This document shows positions 22,055 through 30,491 of a DNA stretch of 64,000 nucleotides, piece by piece; the first letter of the stretch is position 1, and every line of letters starts with the position of its first letter. Under the pieces are notes generated by a model that had not been told where the DNA came from, made no database searches, and worked only from the letters and a program-made list of their open reading frames with translations. Location of the stretch: contig NZ_VYXP01000002.1 in assembly GCF_008725655.1 (NCBI RefSeq), forward strand, positions 248,001 through 312,000, read 5' to 3'. This DNA comes from Marinihelvus fidelis (GTDB lineage Bacteria; Pseudomonadota; Gammaproteobacteria; Xanthomonadales; SZUA-36). A program made the position numbers and the translations under genes.

Positions 22055-22621
22055 TCAGTCCTCCGCCAGCGCCATGATCCGGTCCAGCTGGCGCCACTCC
22101 TCGTAAGCGTCCATGCCGCATCCGAAGACATATCGATCAGGCACATCGAGGCCGACGAAGTCGCACCATTCGCGATCCAGCCCCCGGTCGTGCAGTTTGC
22201 GCGCCAGCACCGCGGTCTTCACCGTGGCCGCGCCACGTTTCTCCAGCGAGCCGCGGATCGCCGCCAGTGTGTGACCCTCGTCGAAGATGTCGTCAACGAC
22301 AAGGACATCCTTGCCATCCAGCGCCATGCGTGGCGGCACCCGGTACTCGAGTTCATCGCCGTGCAGGCCGCCGCGGTATCGCGTGGCATGGACGAAATCC
22401 ATCACCACCGGCATGGCCAGCCGCGTCGCCAGCCAGGCCATGGGCAGGATGGCGCCGGTCATCACCCCGATCAGCACGATCGGGCGGTCGCCGTAATGGG
22501 CATTGACGGCGGCTCCCAGCGCGTCCATCGCGGCACTGACCGCCTCGCGATCATGCACCACGTCAGCACTTTCAAGCAGCGCCACCGGGTTCGGATGGCG
22601 GCCGTTGTCGGTCAGGCCCAT
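22055..22621 (-). CDS. hpt: Hypoxanthine(-guanine) phosphoribosyltransferase
   Basis: Transfers the phosphoribosyl group of PRPP to hypoxanthine, giving IMP. The 188-aa protein has the PRPP loop VLVVDDIFDEGHTLA, IVLIGVMTGAILPMAWLA near the N-terminus and a C-terminal DFVGLDVPDRYVFGCGMD that closes over the purine. The ATG at 22621, 10 bp inside the nagZ end, has GGAG 8 nt upstream; reading from further upstream would duplicate nagZ sequence out of frame. Followed by MTI phosphorylase 6 bp later. Confidence 0.92.
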   Translation of the reverse strand: MGLTDNGRHPNPVALLESADVVHDREAVSAAMDALGAAVNAHYGDRPIVLIGVMTGAILPMAWLATRLAMPVVMDFVHATRYRGGLHGDELEYRVPPRMALDGKDVLVVDDIFDEGHTLAAIRGSLEKRGAATVKTAVLARKLHDRGLDREWCDFVGLDVPDRYVFGCGMDAYEEWRQLDRIMALAED

Positions 22622-23637
22622 TGCGACTGCTCCAGCGACAGCAGCGACTGCTGCCAGTGACGCCACTCGCTAACGGTGGCGAGTTCCTCGCGGGTGACCG
22701 AAACGACGCCGGCCAGGCGCGCCAGCGCCGGGCACGGCGCGACATCACCCAGACGTGGCAGCAATTCGGCCACCTCTTCGTGATGGCAGACCAGTGCCGC
22801 GTCACAGCCGGCCTCCAGCGCCAGCGCGAGACGGTCTGCAATGCCACCGGCGAAACCGGCCGCCTGCATGCCCAGGTCGTCGGAGAACACCACGCCGCCG
22901 TAGCCCAGCTGCCCACGCAGAATGTCACGAACCCAGCGGCCCGAGTAGCCGGCCGGCCGTTCATCCACCTCGGGATAGATCACGTGCGCCATCATCAGCG
23001 AGTCCAGTTCCGGCAACAGCGCCTGGAACGGCTTCAGGTCACTGGCGGCGATGGCGTCCCAGCCGCGCGGGTCGGTGACGGTATCGACATGTGAATCGGC
23101 CCGCACGGAGCCATGGCCGGGAAAGTGCTTGCCGCAGGCCTTCATGCCGGAATCGTGCAGCCCGGCCAGGTAGTGGCGGCCCAGCGTGGCCACGACCTCG
23201 GGGTCGGCACCGAACGAGCGATTGCCGATCACGCAGCTTTCAACGTCCAGGTCCAGCACCGGCGCGAAGCTCAGGTCCACACCGGCCACCAGCAGTTCCG
23301 TGGCCATCACCCGCGCGTGGCGGTAGGCGAAATCGGCCGCCGTATCCGGCGCGTCGGCGTACATGCGCCCCAGCAGCGCCAGCGGCGGCAGGCGCGTGAA
23401 GCCGTCATGGAAGCGCTGCACGCGACCGCCCTCGTGGTCGACGCAGATCAGCATTGGCGCCACGGCGGCTTCACGGATGGACGCGTTCAGGGCCTCGAGT
23501 TGCCCGATATCGGCGTAATTACGCGCGAACAGGACCACGCCGCCCACGGCGGGATGGGCAAGCCAGTCGCGCTCACGCGCGCTCAGTTCGAGGCCCTCGA
23601 CCCCGATCAGGACCGGTCCGGGAACAGCTTCACTCAT
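22612..23637 (-). CDS. nagZ: Beta-N-acetylhexosaminidase
   Basis: Family 3 glycoside hydrolase of peptidoglycan recycling that removes GlcNAc from anhydro-muropeptides in the cytoplasm. The 341-aa protein shows GVVLFARNYAD, CVDHEGGRVQRF and the catalytic loop KHFPGHGSVRADSHVD (His-Asp pair), with VFSDDLGMQAA containing the nucleophile Asp. Its ATG at 23637 overlaps the CYTH gene stop (ATGA) and has GGAG six nt upstream. The nagZ neighbourhood with an MTI phosphorylase also occurs in Pseudomonas. Confidence 0.94.
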   Translation of the reverse strand: MSEAVPGPVLIGVEGLELSARERDWLAHPAVGGVVLFARNYADIGQLEALNASIREAAVAPMLICVDHEGGRVQRFHDGFTRLPPLALLGRMYADAPDTAADFAYRHARVMATELLVAGVDLSFAPVLDLDVESCVIGNRSFGADPEVVATLGRHYLAGLHDSGMKACGKHFPGHGSVRADSHVDTVTDPRGWDAIAASDLKPFQALLPELDSLMMAHVIYPEVDERPAGYSGRWVRDILRGQLGYGGVVFSDDLGMQAAGFAGGIADRLALALEAGCDAALVCHHEEVAELLPRLGDVAPCPALARLAGVVSVTREELATVSEWRHWQQSLLSLEQSQWA

Positions 23638-24104
23638 GCCTGGCTCCATTGGCTGTACGGATGCGTGGCCAGGGCCACGTTGTAGTAGCGTTCTTCGTCG
23701 GTGACCTCGGCGCCCAGCCAGTCGGGATGGACGAACACCTGGTCCGGGTCGTCCAGTTCGATCTCGGCGACCACCAGGCCGGCGTTGTCGCCCTCAAACT
23801 CGTCGATCTCCCAGAGCACGCCGTCGCGGCGTACGTAGTGACGAGTCTTCTCGACGCGGCCGCCGCCGGCGAGTTTCATCAGTCGCAGGCCGTCGGCCAT
23901 CGGCACCGGGTACTCGAACTCCTCGCGCGCCATGCCCAGGCGGTTCTGCTTGATGTTGATCAGCGCCCGGTCACCGGCGATGCGCACGCGGACCGACACG
24001 CCCTGCCCGCCCAGGTAACCCTGGTGCATGGGCACAGAACGCTCGACCTCGTCGCGCCAGGCGTCGGAGGCGAGCAGGAACTTCCTTTCAATTTCCAGCG
24101 CCAT
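23634..24104 (-). CDS. CYTH-domain triphosphatase-like protein
   Basis: A 156-aa CYTH (triphosphate tunnel metalloenzyme) protein. The N-terminal MALEIERKFLL is the ExExK signature, followed by basic strands (VRVRIAGDRALINIKQ) and acidic strand pairs (WEIDEFEGDNAGLVVAEIEL) that line the tunnel. Members hydrolyse inorganic triphosphate or thiamine triphosphate; which applies here is unknown. Translation is coupled at both ends to rlmD and nagZ. Confidence 0.9.
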   Translation of the reverse strand: MALEIERKFLLASDAWRDEVERSVPMHQGYLGGQGVSVRVRIAGDRALINIKQNRLGMAREEFEYPVPMADGLRLMKLAGGGRVEKTRHYVRRDGVLWEIDEFEGDNAGLVVAEIELDDPDQVFVHPDWLGAEVTDEERYYNVALATHPYSQWSQA

Positions 24105-25429
24105 CAGTTTTTCTCGAACAGGGCCATGGCCTCGATATGGGCCGTCTGCGGGAACATGTCCATGATACCCGCCGTAGCCAGCCGGTAGCCGTGAACCTGG
24201 ATCAGTTCGCGGGCGTCACTGGCCAGGGTTTCCGGATTGCAGGACACGTACAGCAGGCGGCGGGCGCCCGTGGCCGCAACCCGCTCCAGCAACGGCCCGG
24301 CGCCCGGGCGCGGCGGGTCCAGCAGGACCGCGTCAAAGGCGCCGGTCACCGGCCATTCCACCGAGGCCGGATCCGCATACAGGTCAACCGCGTGGTAGTC
24401 GACGTTGTCGATGCCATTACGTTTCGCATTGTCGCGGGCGCGCCCAACCAGCGATTCGGCGCCCTCCAGGCCGACGACATGATCACAATGGCGCGCCAGC
24501 GGCAAAGTGAAGTTGCCCAGGCCACAGAACAGGTCCAGCACGCGGTCGCTCGCCGACAGCTCCAACAGCGACAGCGCCTGGTCGATCATCGAGCGGTTCA
24601 GCTCGCCATTCACCTGGACGAAGTCCAGCGGCTCGAACACCATCTCGATGTCGTGGGCGGGCAGCGTGTAGCTCAGCCGTGACGGCCCCTCCACCAGGGG
24701 GGTGACGGTCTCCGGGCCCTTGGACTGCAGGTAAACACGCAGGCCCGTGTCGGCTTCAAAACGCTGCAAACGGTCCAGGTCGTTGTCGGACAGCGGTTCC
24801 ATGTGGCGAAACACCAGCGCGCATTCACTGTCGCCACAGCTGGCCTCGATCTGCGGCAACTGCGCGCGCGCCTCGAGTTCGCCCACGAGTTCTGAAATGG
24901 CGGGCAACCGTGACGCGACCGGATCGGCCAGCGTATGGCATTCATTCATGTCCATGACGAAACGGCCGTCGCGCTCACGAAAACCCACCAGTACCCGGCC
25001 CTTGGCCGGCACGTCCCGGACCGATAACCGGGCCTTACGGCGATAGTGCCAGCGCCCGGCGCTGAGCGGTGCGAGCGGTGATTCGGGCGCACCGGCGCCG
25101 GCCTCGTCCAGCATTGTGAACAGTCGCTGTTGTTTGAACGCGAGCTGGTCATCATCGTGCAGGTGCTGGAACGCGCAGGCGCTGCAGGTGCCGAAGTACG
25201 GGCAGCGCGGTGTGACGCGGCGGGCGCTGGCCTCGAGCACCTCCAGGGTCTCGGCCTGGCCACGAAACCGACGCCCGAACAGGTGCCGCGCCATGACCCG
25301 CTCACCCGGCAGACCGCCCCATACCCGCAGCTGGCGCTCATTGTGCGTGGCCAGCCCGGCGCCATGGCCGTCCAGCGCGGTGACCTCCGCTTCGAAGGGC
25401 TCAGCCGGTAGCCGCTGTTTCCGTCCCAT
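24104..25429 (-). CDS. rlmD: 23S rRNA (uracil-1939-C5)-methyltransferase
   Basis: A 441-aa SAM-dependent RNA m5U methyltransferase (RumA). It has an N-terminal TRAM domain (LPAEPFEAEVTALDGHGAG), the Fe-S cluster Cys motif CPYFGTCSACAFQHL, SAM-binding VLDLFCGLGNFTLPLA, and the catalytic-Cys segment LLYVSCNPETLASD near the C-terminus. The cluster motif has SA where GG is more usual but keeps the Cys spacing. It overlaps the start of the CYTH gene and starts 8 bp after pdxJ. Confidence 0.94.
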   Translation of the reverse strand: MGRKQRLPAEPFEAEVTALDGHGAGLATHNERQLRVWGGLPGERVMARHLFGRRFRGQAETLEVLEASARRVTPRCPYFGTCSACAFQHLHDDDQLAFKQQRLFTMLDEAGAGAPESPLAPLSAGRWHYRRKARLSVRDVPAKGRVLVGFRERDGRFVMDMNECHTLADPVASRLPAISELVGELEARAQLPQIEASCGDSECALVFRHMEPLSDNDLDRLQRFEADTGLRVYLQSKGPETVTPLVEGPSRLSYTLPAHDIEMVFEPLDFVQVNGELNRSMIDQALSLLELSASDRVLDLFCGLGNFTLPLARHCDHVVGLEGAESLVGRARDNAKRNGIDNVDYHAVDLYADPASVEWPVTGAFDAVLLDPPRPGAGPLLERVAATGARRLLYVSCNPETLASDARELIQVHGYRLATAGIMDMFPQTAHIEAMALFEKN

Positions 25430-25437
25430 GAGCCGCG

Positions 25438-26163
25438 TCAGCCCCGGTCCATCAGCGCGCGCATTTCGCGCACGGCCCGGTCGAGGCCGACAAACAGCGC
25501 ACGCGCGACGATGGCGTGACCAATGTTCAGCTCCACCAACTCCGGAATGGCCACCATCGGCTGGACATTCTCGTAATGCAGGCCGTGCCCGGCGTTCACC
25601 TGGATGCCCAGGCCATGACCGTAGCGCGCAGCAACAGCCACCCGGGCCAGTTCATCGCGTTGCGTATCGCCGGCCGCGTCGGCGTAAGTGCCGGTGTGCA
25701 GTTCCACCACCGGCGCGCCACAGGCGGCGGCCGCATCCAGCTGGGCCCGGTCCGGGTCGATAAACAGCGACACGCGGATGCCCGCCGCGGCCAGGCGCTC
25801 GCAGGCCGCTTTCACCGCGGGCAGCTGCCCGGCCACGTCCAGGCCACCCTCAGTGGTCAGCTCCTGGCGCTTTTCCGGTACCAGGCAGACATCCGCGGGC
25901 TTATTGGCCTCGGCAATGGCGAGCATTTCCTCGGTGACCGCCATTTCCAGGTTGACGCGGGTGCTCACCTGCCGGCACAGCGCCTCGACCTCGGCGTCCT
26001 GGATATGACGGCGGTCTTCGCGCAGGTGCACGGTGATGGCGTCCGCGCCGGCCGCCTCCGCCACGCGCGCGGCCTCCAGCACCGAAGGGTAGTCGGTACC
26101 GCGGGCCATCCTGATGGTGGCGACGTGGTCGATATTGACACCCAGCAACATGGGTCTGCTCAT
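25438..26163 (-). CDS. pdxJ: Pyridoxine 5'-phosphate synthase
   Basis: Condenses 1-deoxyxylulose 5-phosphate with 3-amino-2-oxopropyl phosphate to form PNP in vitamin B6 synthesis. The 241-aa TIM barrel opens with [17 protein letters not shown] and continues with [32 protein letters not shown] and [10 protein letters not shown], all diagnostic. It starts with an ATGA overlap on recO, the usual recO-pdxJ pair. acpS, often next, is absent. Confidence 0.97.
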   Translation of the reverse strand: MSRPMLLGVNIDHVATIRMARGTDYPSVLEAARVAEAAGADAITVHLREDRRHIQDAEVEALCRQVSTRVNLEMAVTEEMLAIAEANKPADVCLVPEKRQELTTEGGLDVAGQLPAVKAACERLAAAGIRVSLFIDPDRAQLDAAAACGAPVVELHTGTYADAAGDTQRDELARVAVAARYGHGLGIQVNAGHGLHYENVQPMVAIPELVELNIGHAIVARALFVGLDRAVREMRALMDRG

Positions 26164-26900
26164 GCGGATTCTTCCTCCAGGGTACGGCGCCCGGTTGGTT
26201 TCGATGGCCGGTATAGCGCATCGCTCGCCAGTGGCCGGTCGCCGAGGTGATGACGAATAACGGCGCGCATCATAGCGCGCAATCCGGGCAGGTGCTCGCC
26301 CTGCGGCTCGCCGGCTTCCAGTGCCATCAGGGCGGCGCCACTGACGACCCCCCGGTCGCTCGCGTCACGGTTGACGCGCACCGCGCCTTCACCCGGGTGG
26401 TAGACATAACTGGCCTCGAAGCGCAGCGGCGTGTCCGACCCGGCCTCGCAGGCCAGCGAGAGCCCGAAACCCGCCGCGTCCAGCAGGTTTTTCTCGAAAA
26501 CACGAAGGGTAGCCTGGATGTTTTCGCCACCGGCAAGCGCCGCGACCGTACCGCGATAGTGCTCAAACAATTCGGGGTGAGGATCGCCGCGGTGGACCAG
26601 GCGGACCAGCAGTTCGTTGACATACAGCCCGCTGAACAGGGCGTCGCCCAGCAACGGCGGCGGCGCCGCCACCTGGTCCGCGCCGGTCAGCGTGGCCAGC
26701 TCACCGCGGCCCTGCCAACTGGCCAGCAGCGGCCGGAAGGGCTGCAACACCCCACGCCATCGTGACCGCGCGCCGCGCGCACCGCGGGCGACCACGCCGA
26801 CACGGCCATGGTCACGGCTGAACATTTCCAGCAGCTGGCTGCTCTCACGGAACGCCCGCCCATGCAGGACGTAGGCCGGCTGCAGTTGAACTCTCGACAT
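26160..26900 (-). CDS. recO: DNA repair protein RecO
   Basis: A recombination mediator that helps RecR load RecA on SSB-coated DNA. The 246-aa protein has the N-terminal OB fold ([34 protein letters not shown]) and a helical C-terminal part ([18 protein letters not shown]). The usual zinc Cys cluster of many RecO proteins is not evident, as in other gammaproteobacteria. The ATG at 26900 matches family starts ([13 protein letters not shown]); the frame is open another 150 bp upstream but without coding character. The upstream neighbour expected in this lineage, era, is 6.7 kb away. Confidence 0.93.
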   Translation of the reverse strand: MSRVQLQPAYVLHGRAFRESSQLLEMFSRDHGRVGVVARGARGARSRWRGVLQPFRPLLASWQGRGELATLTGADQVAAPPPLLGDALFSGLYVNELLVRLVHRGDPHPELFEHYRGTVAALAGGENIQATLRVFEKNLLDAAGFGLSLACEAGSDTPLRFEASYVYHPGEGAVRVNRDASDRGVVSGAALMALEAGEPQGEHLPGLRAMMRAVIRHHLGDRPLASDALYRPSKPTGRRTLEEESA

Positions 26901-26907
26901 GCCCTGA

Positions 26908-26936
26908 ACGATAGGCGCTTGAGTGTGGGGCAGCAA
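26908..26936 (-). promoter_or_regulatory. Possible recO promoter giving a leaderless transcript
   Basis: On the minus strand TTGCTG (26936-26931) and TATCGT (26913-26908) are 17 bp apart. The -10 ends 7 bp before the recO ATG, so transcription would begin at or next to the start codon. The weak ribosome site (CAGGGC) is compatible with that. Both hexamers match consensus at only about four positions. Confidence 0.35.
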
Positions 26937-26968
26937 CTGGTTTTGGCCTGTCGCGACACCCACGGGGG

Positions 26969-26999
26969 TTGCGGCTGACCACCGACGAGTGTTTATGAT
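26969..26999 (+). promoter_or_regulatory. Weak promoter candidate for the M20 amidohydrolase
   Basis: TTGCGG (26969) and TATGAT (26994) lie in the divergent recO/amidohydrolase gap, about 28 bp before the ATG. Spacing is 19 bp, longer than ideal, so this is only a candidate. Confidence 0.3.
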
Positions 27000-27026
27000 G
27001 AAGTCCGCACGAACCAAACGAACCGA

Positions 27027-28313
27027 ATGACTGAAGAACGCCGCGCGCATGACCTGCCCGAAGGGCTGCCTCCCACACCCGATATCGATATTGATCGCCT
27101 GAAGGCAACGCTGCTGAAACTGGCCGAGTTCGGCTACGACGACAGCGTCAACGCGGTCAGTCGCCTGGGCTTCGGTGAGGCTGACATGGCGGCCCGTCGC
27201 TGGCTGATGGAACTCATGGAGGCCGAGGGGTTCAGCGCCCGCATGGACGGCGCTGGCAATGTCTATGGCCGCCTGGGACCGAAGGAAAAAGCCTCGGTCA
27301 CCATGGGCTCACACCTGGATTCGGTGCCTTCCAGCGGCATTTTTGACGGTGCCCTGGGCGTCATCACCGCCCTCGAGATCCTGCGTACGTTCAAGGCGGC
27401 CGGAATCGAGCCTAACTGGCCGCTGGAACTGGTGGCCACCAGCGAGGAGGAAGGCCGTTTCGGCGGCATGCTCGGCGCCCAGGCCATCTCCGGCGACGTC
27501 ACCCCGGAGTTCCTGATGGGCGCCCACGACGCTGACGGCAACCGCCTGGCCGATGCCATGACCGCGGCCGGGCTGCCGCCGCTGGGCGCACTGGAGGCCC
27601 GCCGCCCGCCGTCGAGCATGCGCGCGTTCATCGAATTGCACATCGAGCAGGGCCCGGTGCTGGACACCGTCGGCAAGACCATCGGCGTGGTGGAGTCGAT
27701 TTCCGGCGTGTGGAAGTGGATCATCCACCTGCGCGGCAAGGCCGACCACGCCGGCACCGCACCCATGGACATGCGCTCCGACGCCTTCATGGGCCTGGCC
27801 GACTTTGCCCACGCCATCCCCCGCATCATCGACGAGCACGGCACCGACAAGTCGCGGCTCACGGTGGGCAAGGTTGAGTTGAAACCCGGCAACCCGCACA
27901 CCATCCCCGGCGAGGCGATCTTCACACTGGTCGGCCGCGACAGCGACGCCCAGGTCATGCGCGAGTTGCAGGACGCGTGCAACCGCTCATTGTCGGCCAT
28001 CGCCCGGCGGCACGGGCTGCGCTTCGAGTATGAGCAGGTCAGCTGGCTCGACCCGATGGACTGCAGCGGCCGCATCACCGACCTGTTCGACACGCTGGCG
28101 GCCCGGCGTGGCCTCAGCTACCAGCGCATGCCCAGTGGCGCCGGTCACGACACCCAGTTCCTGACGCGGATCACCGACGCCGGGATGATTTTCGTGCCCT
28201 CCGTGGGTGGTGTCAGCCATGCGCCGGATGAACTCACCCATTGGGAGGACATCGAGACGGGCGCCCAGCTGCTGGCCGATGCCGCCTGGATACTGGCCCA
28301 CGAACCCGGCTGA
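27027..28313 (+). CDS. M20-family amidohydrolase (N-carbamoyl-amino-acid/allantoate hydrolase type)
   Basis: A 428-aa zinc hydrolase of the hydantoinase/carbamoylase subfamily. Metal-binding segments are VTMGSHLDSVPSSGIFDGAL (His and bridging Asp), ATSEEEGRFGG (Glu pair), FIELHIEQGPVLD and the C-terminal SHAPDELTHWEDI. Such enzymes release ammonia and CO2 from N-carbamoyl amino acids, ureidoglycine or allantoate. An intrinsic terminator follows, so it is probably transcribed apart from the downstream cassette, but it lies on the same plus-strand island. Because the cassette includes a carbamoyltransferase homologue, a shared N-carbamoyl compound is conceivable (inference). Confidence 0.9.
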   Translation: MTEERRAHDLPEGLPPTPDIDIDRLKATLLKLAEFGYDDSVNAVSRLGFGEADMAARRWLMELMEAEGFSARMDGAGNVYGRLGPKEKASVTMGSHLDSVPSSGIFDGALGVITALEILRTFKAAGIEPNWPLELVATSEEEGRFGGMLGAQAISGDVTPEFLMGAHDADGNRLADAMTAAGLPPLGALEARRPPSSMRAFIELHIEQGPVLDTVGKTIGVVESISGVWKWIIHLRGKADHAGTAPMDMRSDAFMGLADFAHAIPRIIDEHGTDKSRLTVGKVELKPGNPHTIPGEAIFTLVGRDSDAQVMRELQDACNRSLSAIARRHGLRFEYEQVSWLDPMDCSGRITDLFDTLAARRGLSYQRMPSGAGHDTQFLTRITDAGMIFVPSVGGVSHAPDELTHWEDIETGAQLLADAAWILAHEPG

Positions 28314-28389
28314 ACCAGTGGCCGGACGGCCCGGCACAGACCGCCACCGGGTTTGAAGGGCCGCTATGGGTTTGTTAGGATGATCGCTT

Positions 28390-28428
28390 GCCCCGCTTGA
28401 CTGGTTCACGCGGGGCTTTTTCGTTTTT
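28390..28428 (+). terminator. Intrinsic terminator after the amidohydrolase
   Basis: GCCCCGC (28390-28396) pairs with GCGGGGC (28410-28416); after one mismatch a further TGA/TCA pairing extends the stem around a small loop. The run TTTTTCGTTTTT follows directly. This is a textbook rho-independent terminator 77 bp past the amidohydrolase stop codon. Confidence 0.88.
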
Positions 28429-28483
28429 GGGCCGTAACAACGGCGGAACCGGCGAAGCCTGGTTCCCCCTGACTGGAGAGGAT

Positions 28484-28942
28484 GTGCACCCCGAAGGTGA
28501 CACGACAAGCAGGCTTCGCCGACAGGCGTGGCCCGTCATGCTATTGCTGGGCCTGTGCCTGCTGGTTACCCCGGCACTGGCGCTGGAACTGGCCGTCACC
28601 GACGACGGTCGTACGGCCGGCTACCTGACCCTGGGCTGGGATGCCGACGGCGACGTCGAACTGCAGCAACGCGGCGCTGGTGGCGACTGGGTGACTATCT
28701 ATCGCGGCCCCGACGCCGCCACCACCCTGTCCGGCCTGGCCAACGGCGAGATCACCTGGCGCGCACGAACAGTCTCCAACAACGGCGCCACGACCGGCGC
28801 CTGGGGCCCGACCCTGAGTATCCAGGTCGCCCACCACGCCATGGGCCGGGCACTGGCTGTCTTTATCACCGGTGCGGTCATGTTCCTGGTCCTGCTGGCC
28901 TGCATTGTCATGCCATGGCGTGAAAAGGAATCCAGCGCATGA
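28484..28942 (+). CDS. Fibronectin-III-like periplasmic protein with C-terminal membrane helix
   Basis: A 152-aa protein. Residues about 16-34 are a signal sequence or anchor (MLLLGLCLLVTPALALEL). Residues 35-120 look like a single beta-sandwich of fibronectin type III character: LTLGWDADGDVELQQRGAG, WVTIYRGPD, LANGEITWRARTVSNNG. Residues about 124-143 form a membrane helix (ALAVFITGAVMFLVLLACIV) and the tail PWREKESSA is cytoplasmic. The GTG at 28484 has GGAG five nt upstream; a TTG further upstream lies within the terminator. It overlaps the symporter start by ATGA. I know no named family; an accessory subunit of the symporter is inferred from coupling. Confidence 0.7.
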   Translation: MHPEGDTTSRLRRQAWPVMLLLGLCLLVTPALALELAVTDDGRTAGYLTLGWDADGDVELQQRGAGGDWVTIYRGPDAATTLSGLANGEITWRARTVSNNGATTGAWGPTLSIQVAHHAMGRALAVFITGAVMFLVLLACIVMPWREKESSA

Positions 28943-30372
28943 ATCCGGACGCCGTACTCTCGACACCCATAGCCGTCACCATCGTCGTGGTGTTCAGCGT
29001 ACTGTGGGTCGCGCTCGGCTGGTGGCTGGGCCGCGCCAACCGCTCGCTGGAAGACTACATGCTGGCCGGGCGCCATGTCGGCATGGGCCTGGCCACGGCC
29101 ACCGCCATGGCTACCTGGGTCACGGCAAACACCACGATGACGGCACCGCAACTGGCCTACCAACTGGGTATCTGGGGCATGGTGGGTTACTCGCTGGGCG
29201 CAGTCGGCCTGCTGCTGTTCGCGCCGATGGCGAAACGAATCCGGGAAATGATTCCCAACGGCTATACCAGCGGTGACTTTATCCGGGTGCGCTATGGCAA
29301 GTTCGCCTGGCGGGTGTTCCTGTTGATTTCGCTGTTCTACGCGCTCGGCTGGCTGGTCAGCCTGGCCATGGCCGGCGGTATCCTGGTCGAGTCCCTCAGC
29401 GGCATACCCTATGCCTGGGGCATGACCGTCATCGTCGTGACATGCACGCTGTATACGGTGTTTGGCGGGCTGCGTGCGGTCATCGGTACCGACTTCGTGC
29501 AGACCGTGATTATCCTGGTGGGGCTGGCGTTGCTGGCCGGCCTGGTCATTACCGAGGTCGGCTTCGAGCCGATGCACCAGCGGCTGGCTGAAGAGCGCCC
29601 GGGCCTGCTGAACCTGCTGCTGCCGGCCTCGCTGATGTTCCTGTTCAACAACCTGTTTTTCGGTGTCGGTGAAATTTTCCATTCCAATGTCTGGTGGTCG
29701 CGGGCGTTTGCGTTCGGGGAAGGCGTGGGATTCCGCGCCTACCTGCTGGCCGGCCTGATGTGGCTGCCGGTGCCCATCGTTGCAGGGTTTATTGCCCTGG
29801 CGGCGCCCGTGCTGGGCGTCAATGTGCCTTCGCCGGACATGGTCGCGCCGCTGGTCGCCGCGCACCTGATGGGCGAAGTAGGCGCGATCGTGGTGTTCAT
29901 CGTCGTGTTTGCCGCCCTGGCGTCCAGCCTTGACTCATTGCTGGCGGCGACCTCGGACCTGCTACTCAACGATATTTACCGTGGTCACCTGCGACCGGCC
30001 GCCACAGACGTGGAACTGCGCCGCGCCGCGGCATGGATCATCGTTGCACTGGGCGCGCTGGCCTGGGCGCTGGCCATGCCGCGGGTCAATACGCTGGCGG
30101 CCCTGCTCTACCTGACCGGCGCCTTTGTAGCCAGCACCATCTGGCCGATTGTCTTTGGGCTGCGCTGGCGTCGCGGCAGCGGCGCGGGCGCGTCGGCGGC
30201 GATGATCCTGGGCACAGCCTGCGGGCTCATCGCCTATAACGTCATCGGTTTTTACGTGGCGGCACTGGTATCGGCGGCGGTATCGCTGCTGGTGACCGCC
30301 GTCACGTTCTGGTTCAGTCGCCAGCGTTTTGCGTTCCGCGAACTGGCCGCAACCCGGGCGGCGGGGCCATGA
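28939..30372 (+). CDS. Sodium:solute symporter (SSS family), substrate unknown
   Basis: A 477-aa inner-membrane transporter with about 13 hydrophobic segments. The start NRSLEDYMLAGRHVGMGLAT and TATAMATWVTANTTMTAPQLAYQLG are the SSS loop and first core helix; GGLRAVIGTDFVQTVIIL and the VFAALASSLDSLLAATSDLLLNDIY segment (TM8 Na+ site region) are also typical. It looks closer to the urea/DUR3-like and uncharacterised branches than to PutP. It is locked between two small membrane protein genes by 4-bp overlaps on each side, implying stoichiometric expression. A nitrogen-rich ureido compound is a guess from neighbours. Confidence 0.87.
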   Translation: MNPDAVLSTPIAVTIVVVFSVLWVALGWWLGRANRSLEDYMLAGRHVGMGLATATAMATWVTANTTMTAPQLAYQLGIWGMVGYSLGAVGLLLFAPMAKRIREMIPNGYTSGDFIRVRYGKFAWRVFLLISLFYALGWLVSLAMAGGILVESLSGIPYAWGMTVIVVTCTLYTVFGGLRAVIGTDFVQTVIILVGLALLAGLVITEVGFEPMHQRLAEERPGLLNLLLPASLMFLFNNLFFGVGEIFHSNVWWSRAFAFGEGVGFRAYLLAGLMWLPVPIVAGFIALAAPVLGVNVPSPDMVAPLVAAHLMGEVGAIVVFIVVFAALASSLDSLLAATSDLLLNDIYRGHLRPAATDVELRRAAAWIIVALGALAWALAMPRVNTLAALLYLTGAFVASTIWPIVFGLRWRRGSGAGASAAMILGTACGLIAYNVIGFYVAALVSAAVSLLVTAVTFWFSRQRFAFRELAATRAAGP

Positions 30373-30491
30373 TGCTGTCCGCCGCCGGCCTCACATTCCT
30401 GGTTATCACCGCCCTGGCGGCGGTGGTGATCTCGCCTTTCATCCTGATCGCACTCCTGGTCAACGACCTGAGGAAGAAATCATCATGGTAA
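30369..30491 (+). CDS. 40-residue single-pass membrane protein
   Basis: An ATG at 30369 in the ATGA stop overlap of the symporter opens a 40-codon frame ending at TAA 30489-30491. It begins MMLSAAGLTFLVITALAA, continues with VVISPFILIALLV and ends NDLRKKSSW: one or two short helices and a basic C-terminus that would stay in the cytoplasm by the positive-inside rule. The next gene starts inside it (30485). Size and placement suggest a small transporter subunit. It is too short to be the known DUF4212 symporter small subunit (about 80-90 aa), so I leave it unnamed. Confidence 0.7.
   Translation: MMLSAAGLTFLVITALAAVVISPFILIALLVNDLRKKSSW

Noticed and set aside
28388-28483. TTG start extending the fn3-type protein upstream
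   Set aside because: These codons fall inside the amidohydrolase terminator hairpin and T-run; the GTG at 28484 has its own ribosome site and begins just before the signal sequence.
30369-30491. Small subunit of the DUF4212 sodium-symporter type
   Set aside because: That family is about twice as long and precedes its symporter gene; this peptide is 40 residues and follows it.
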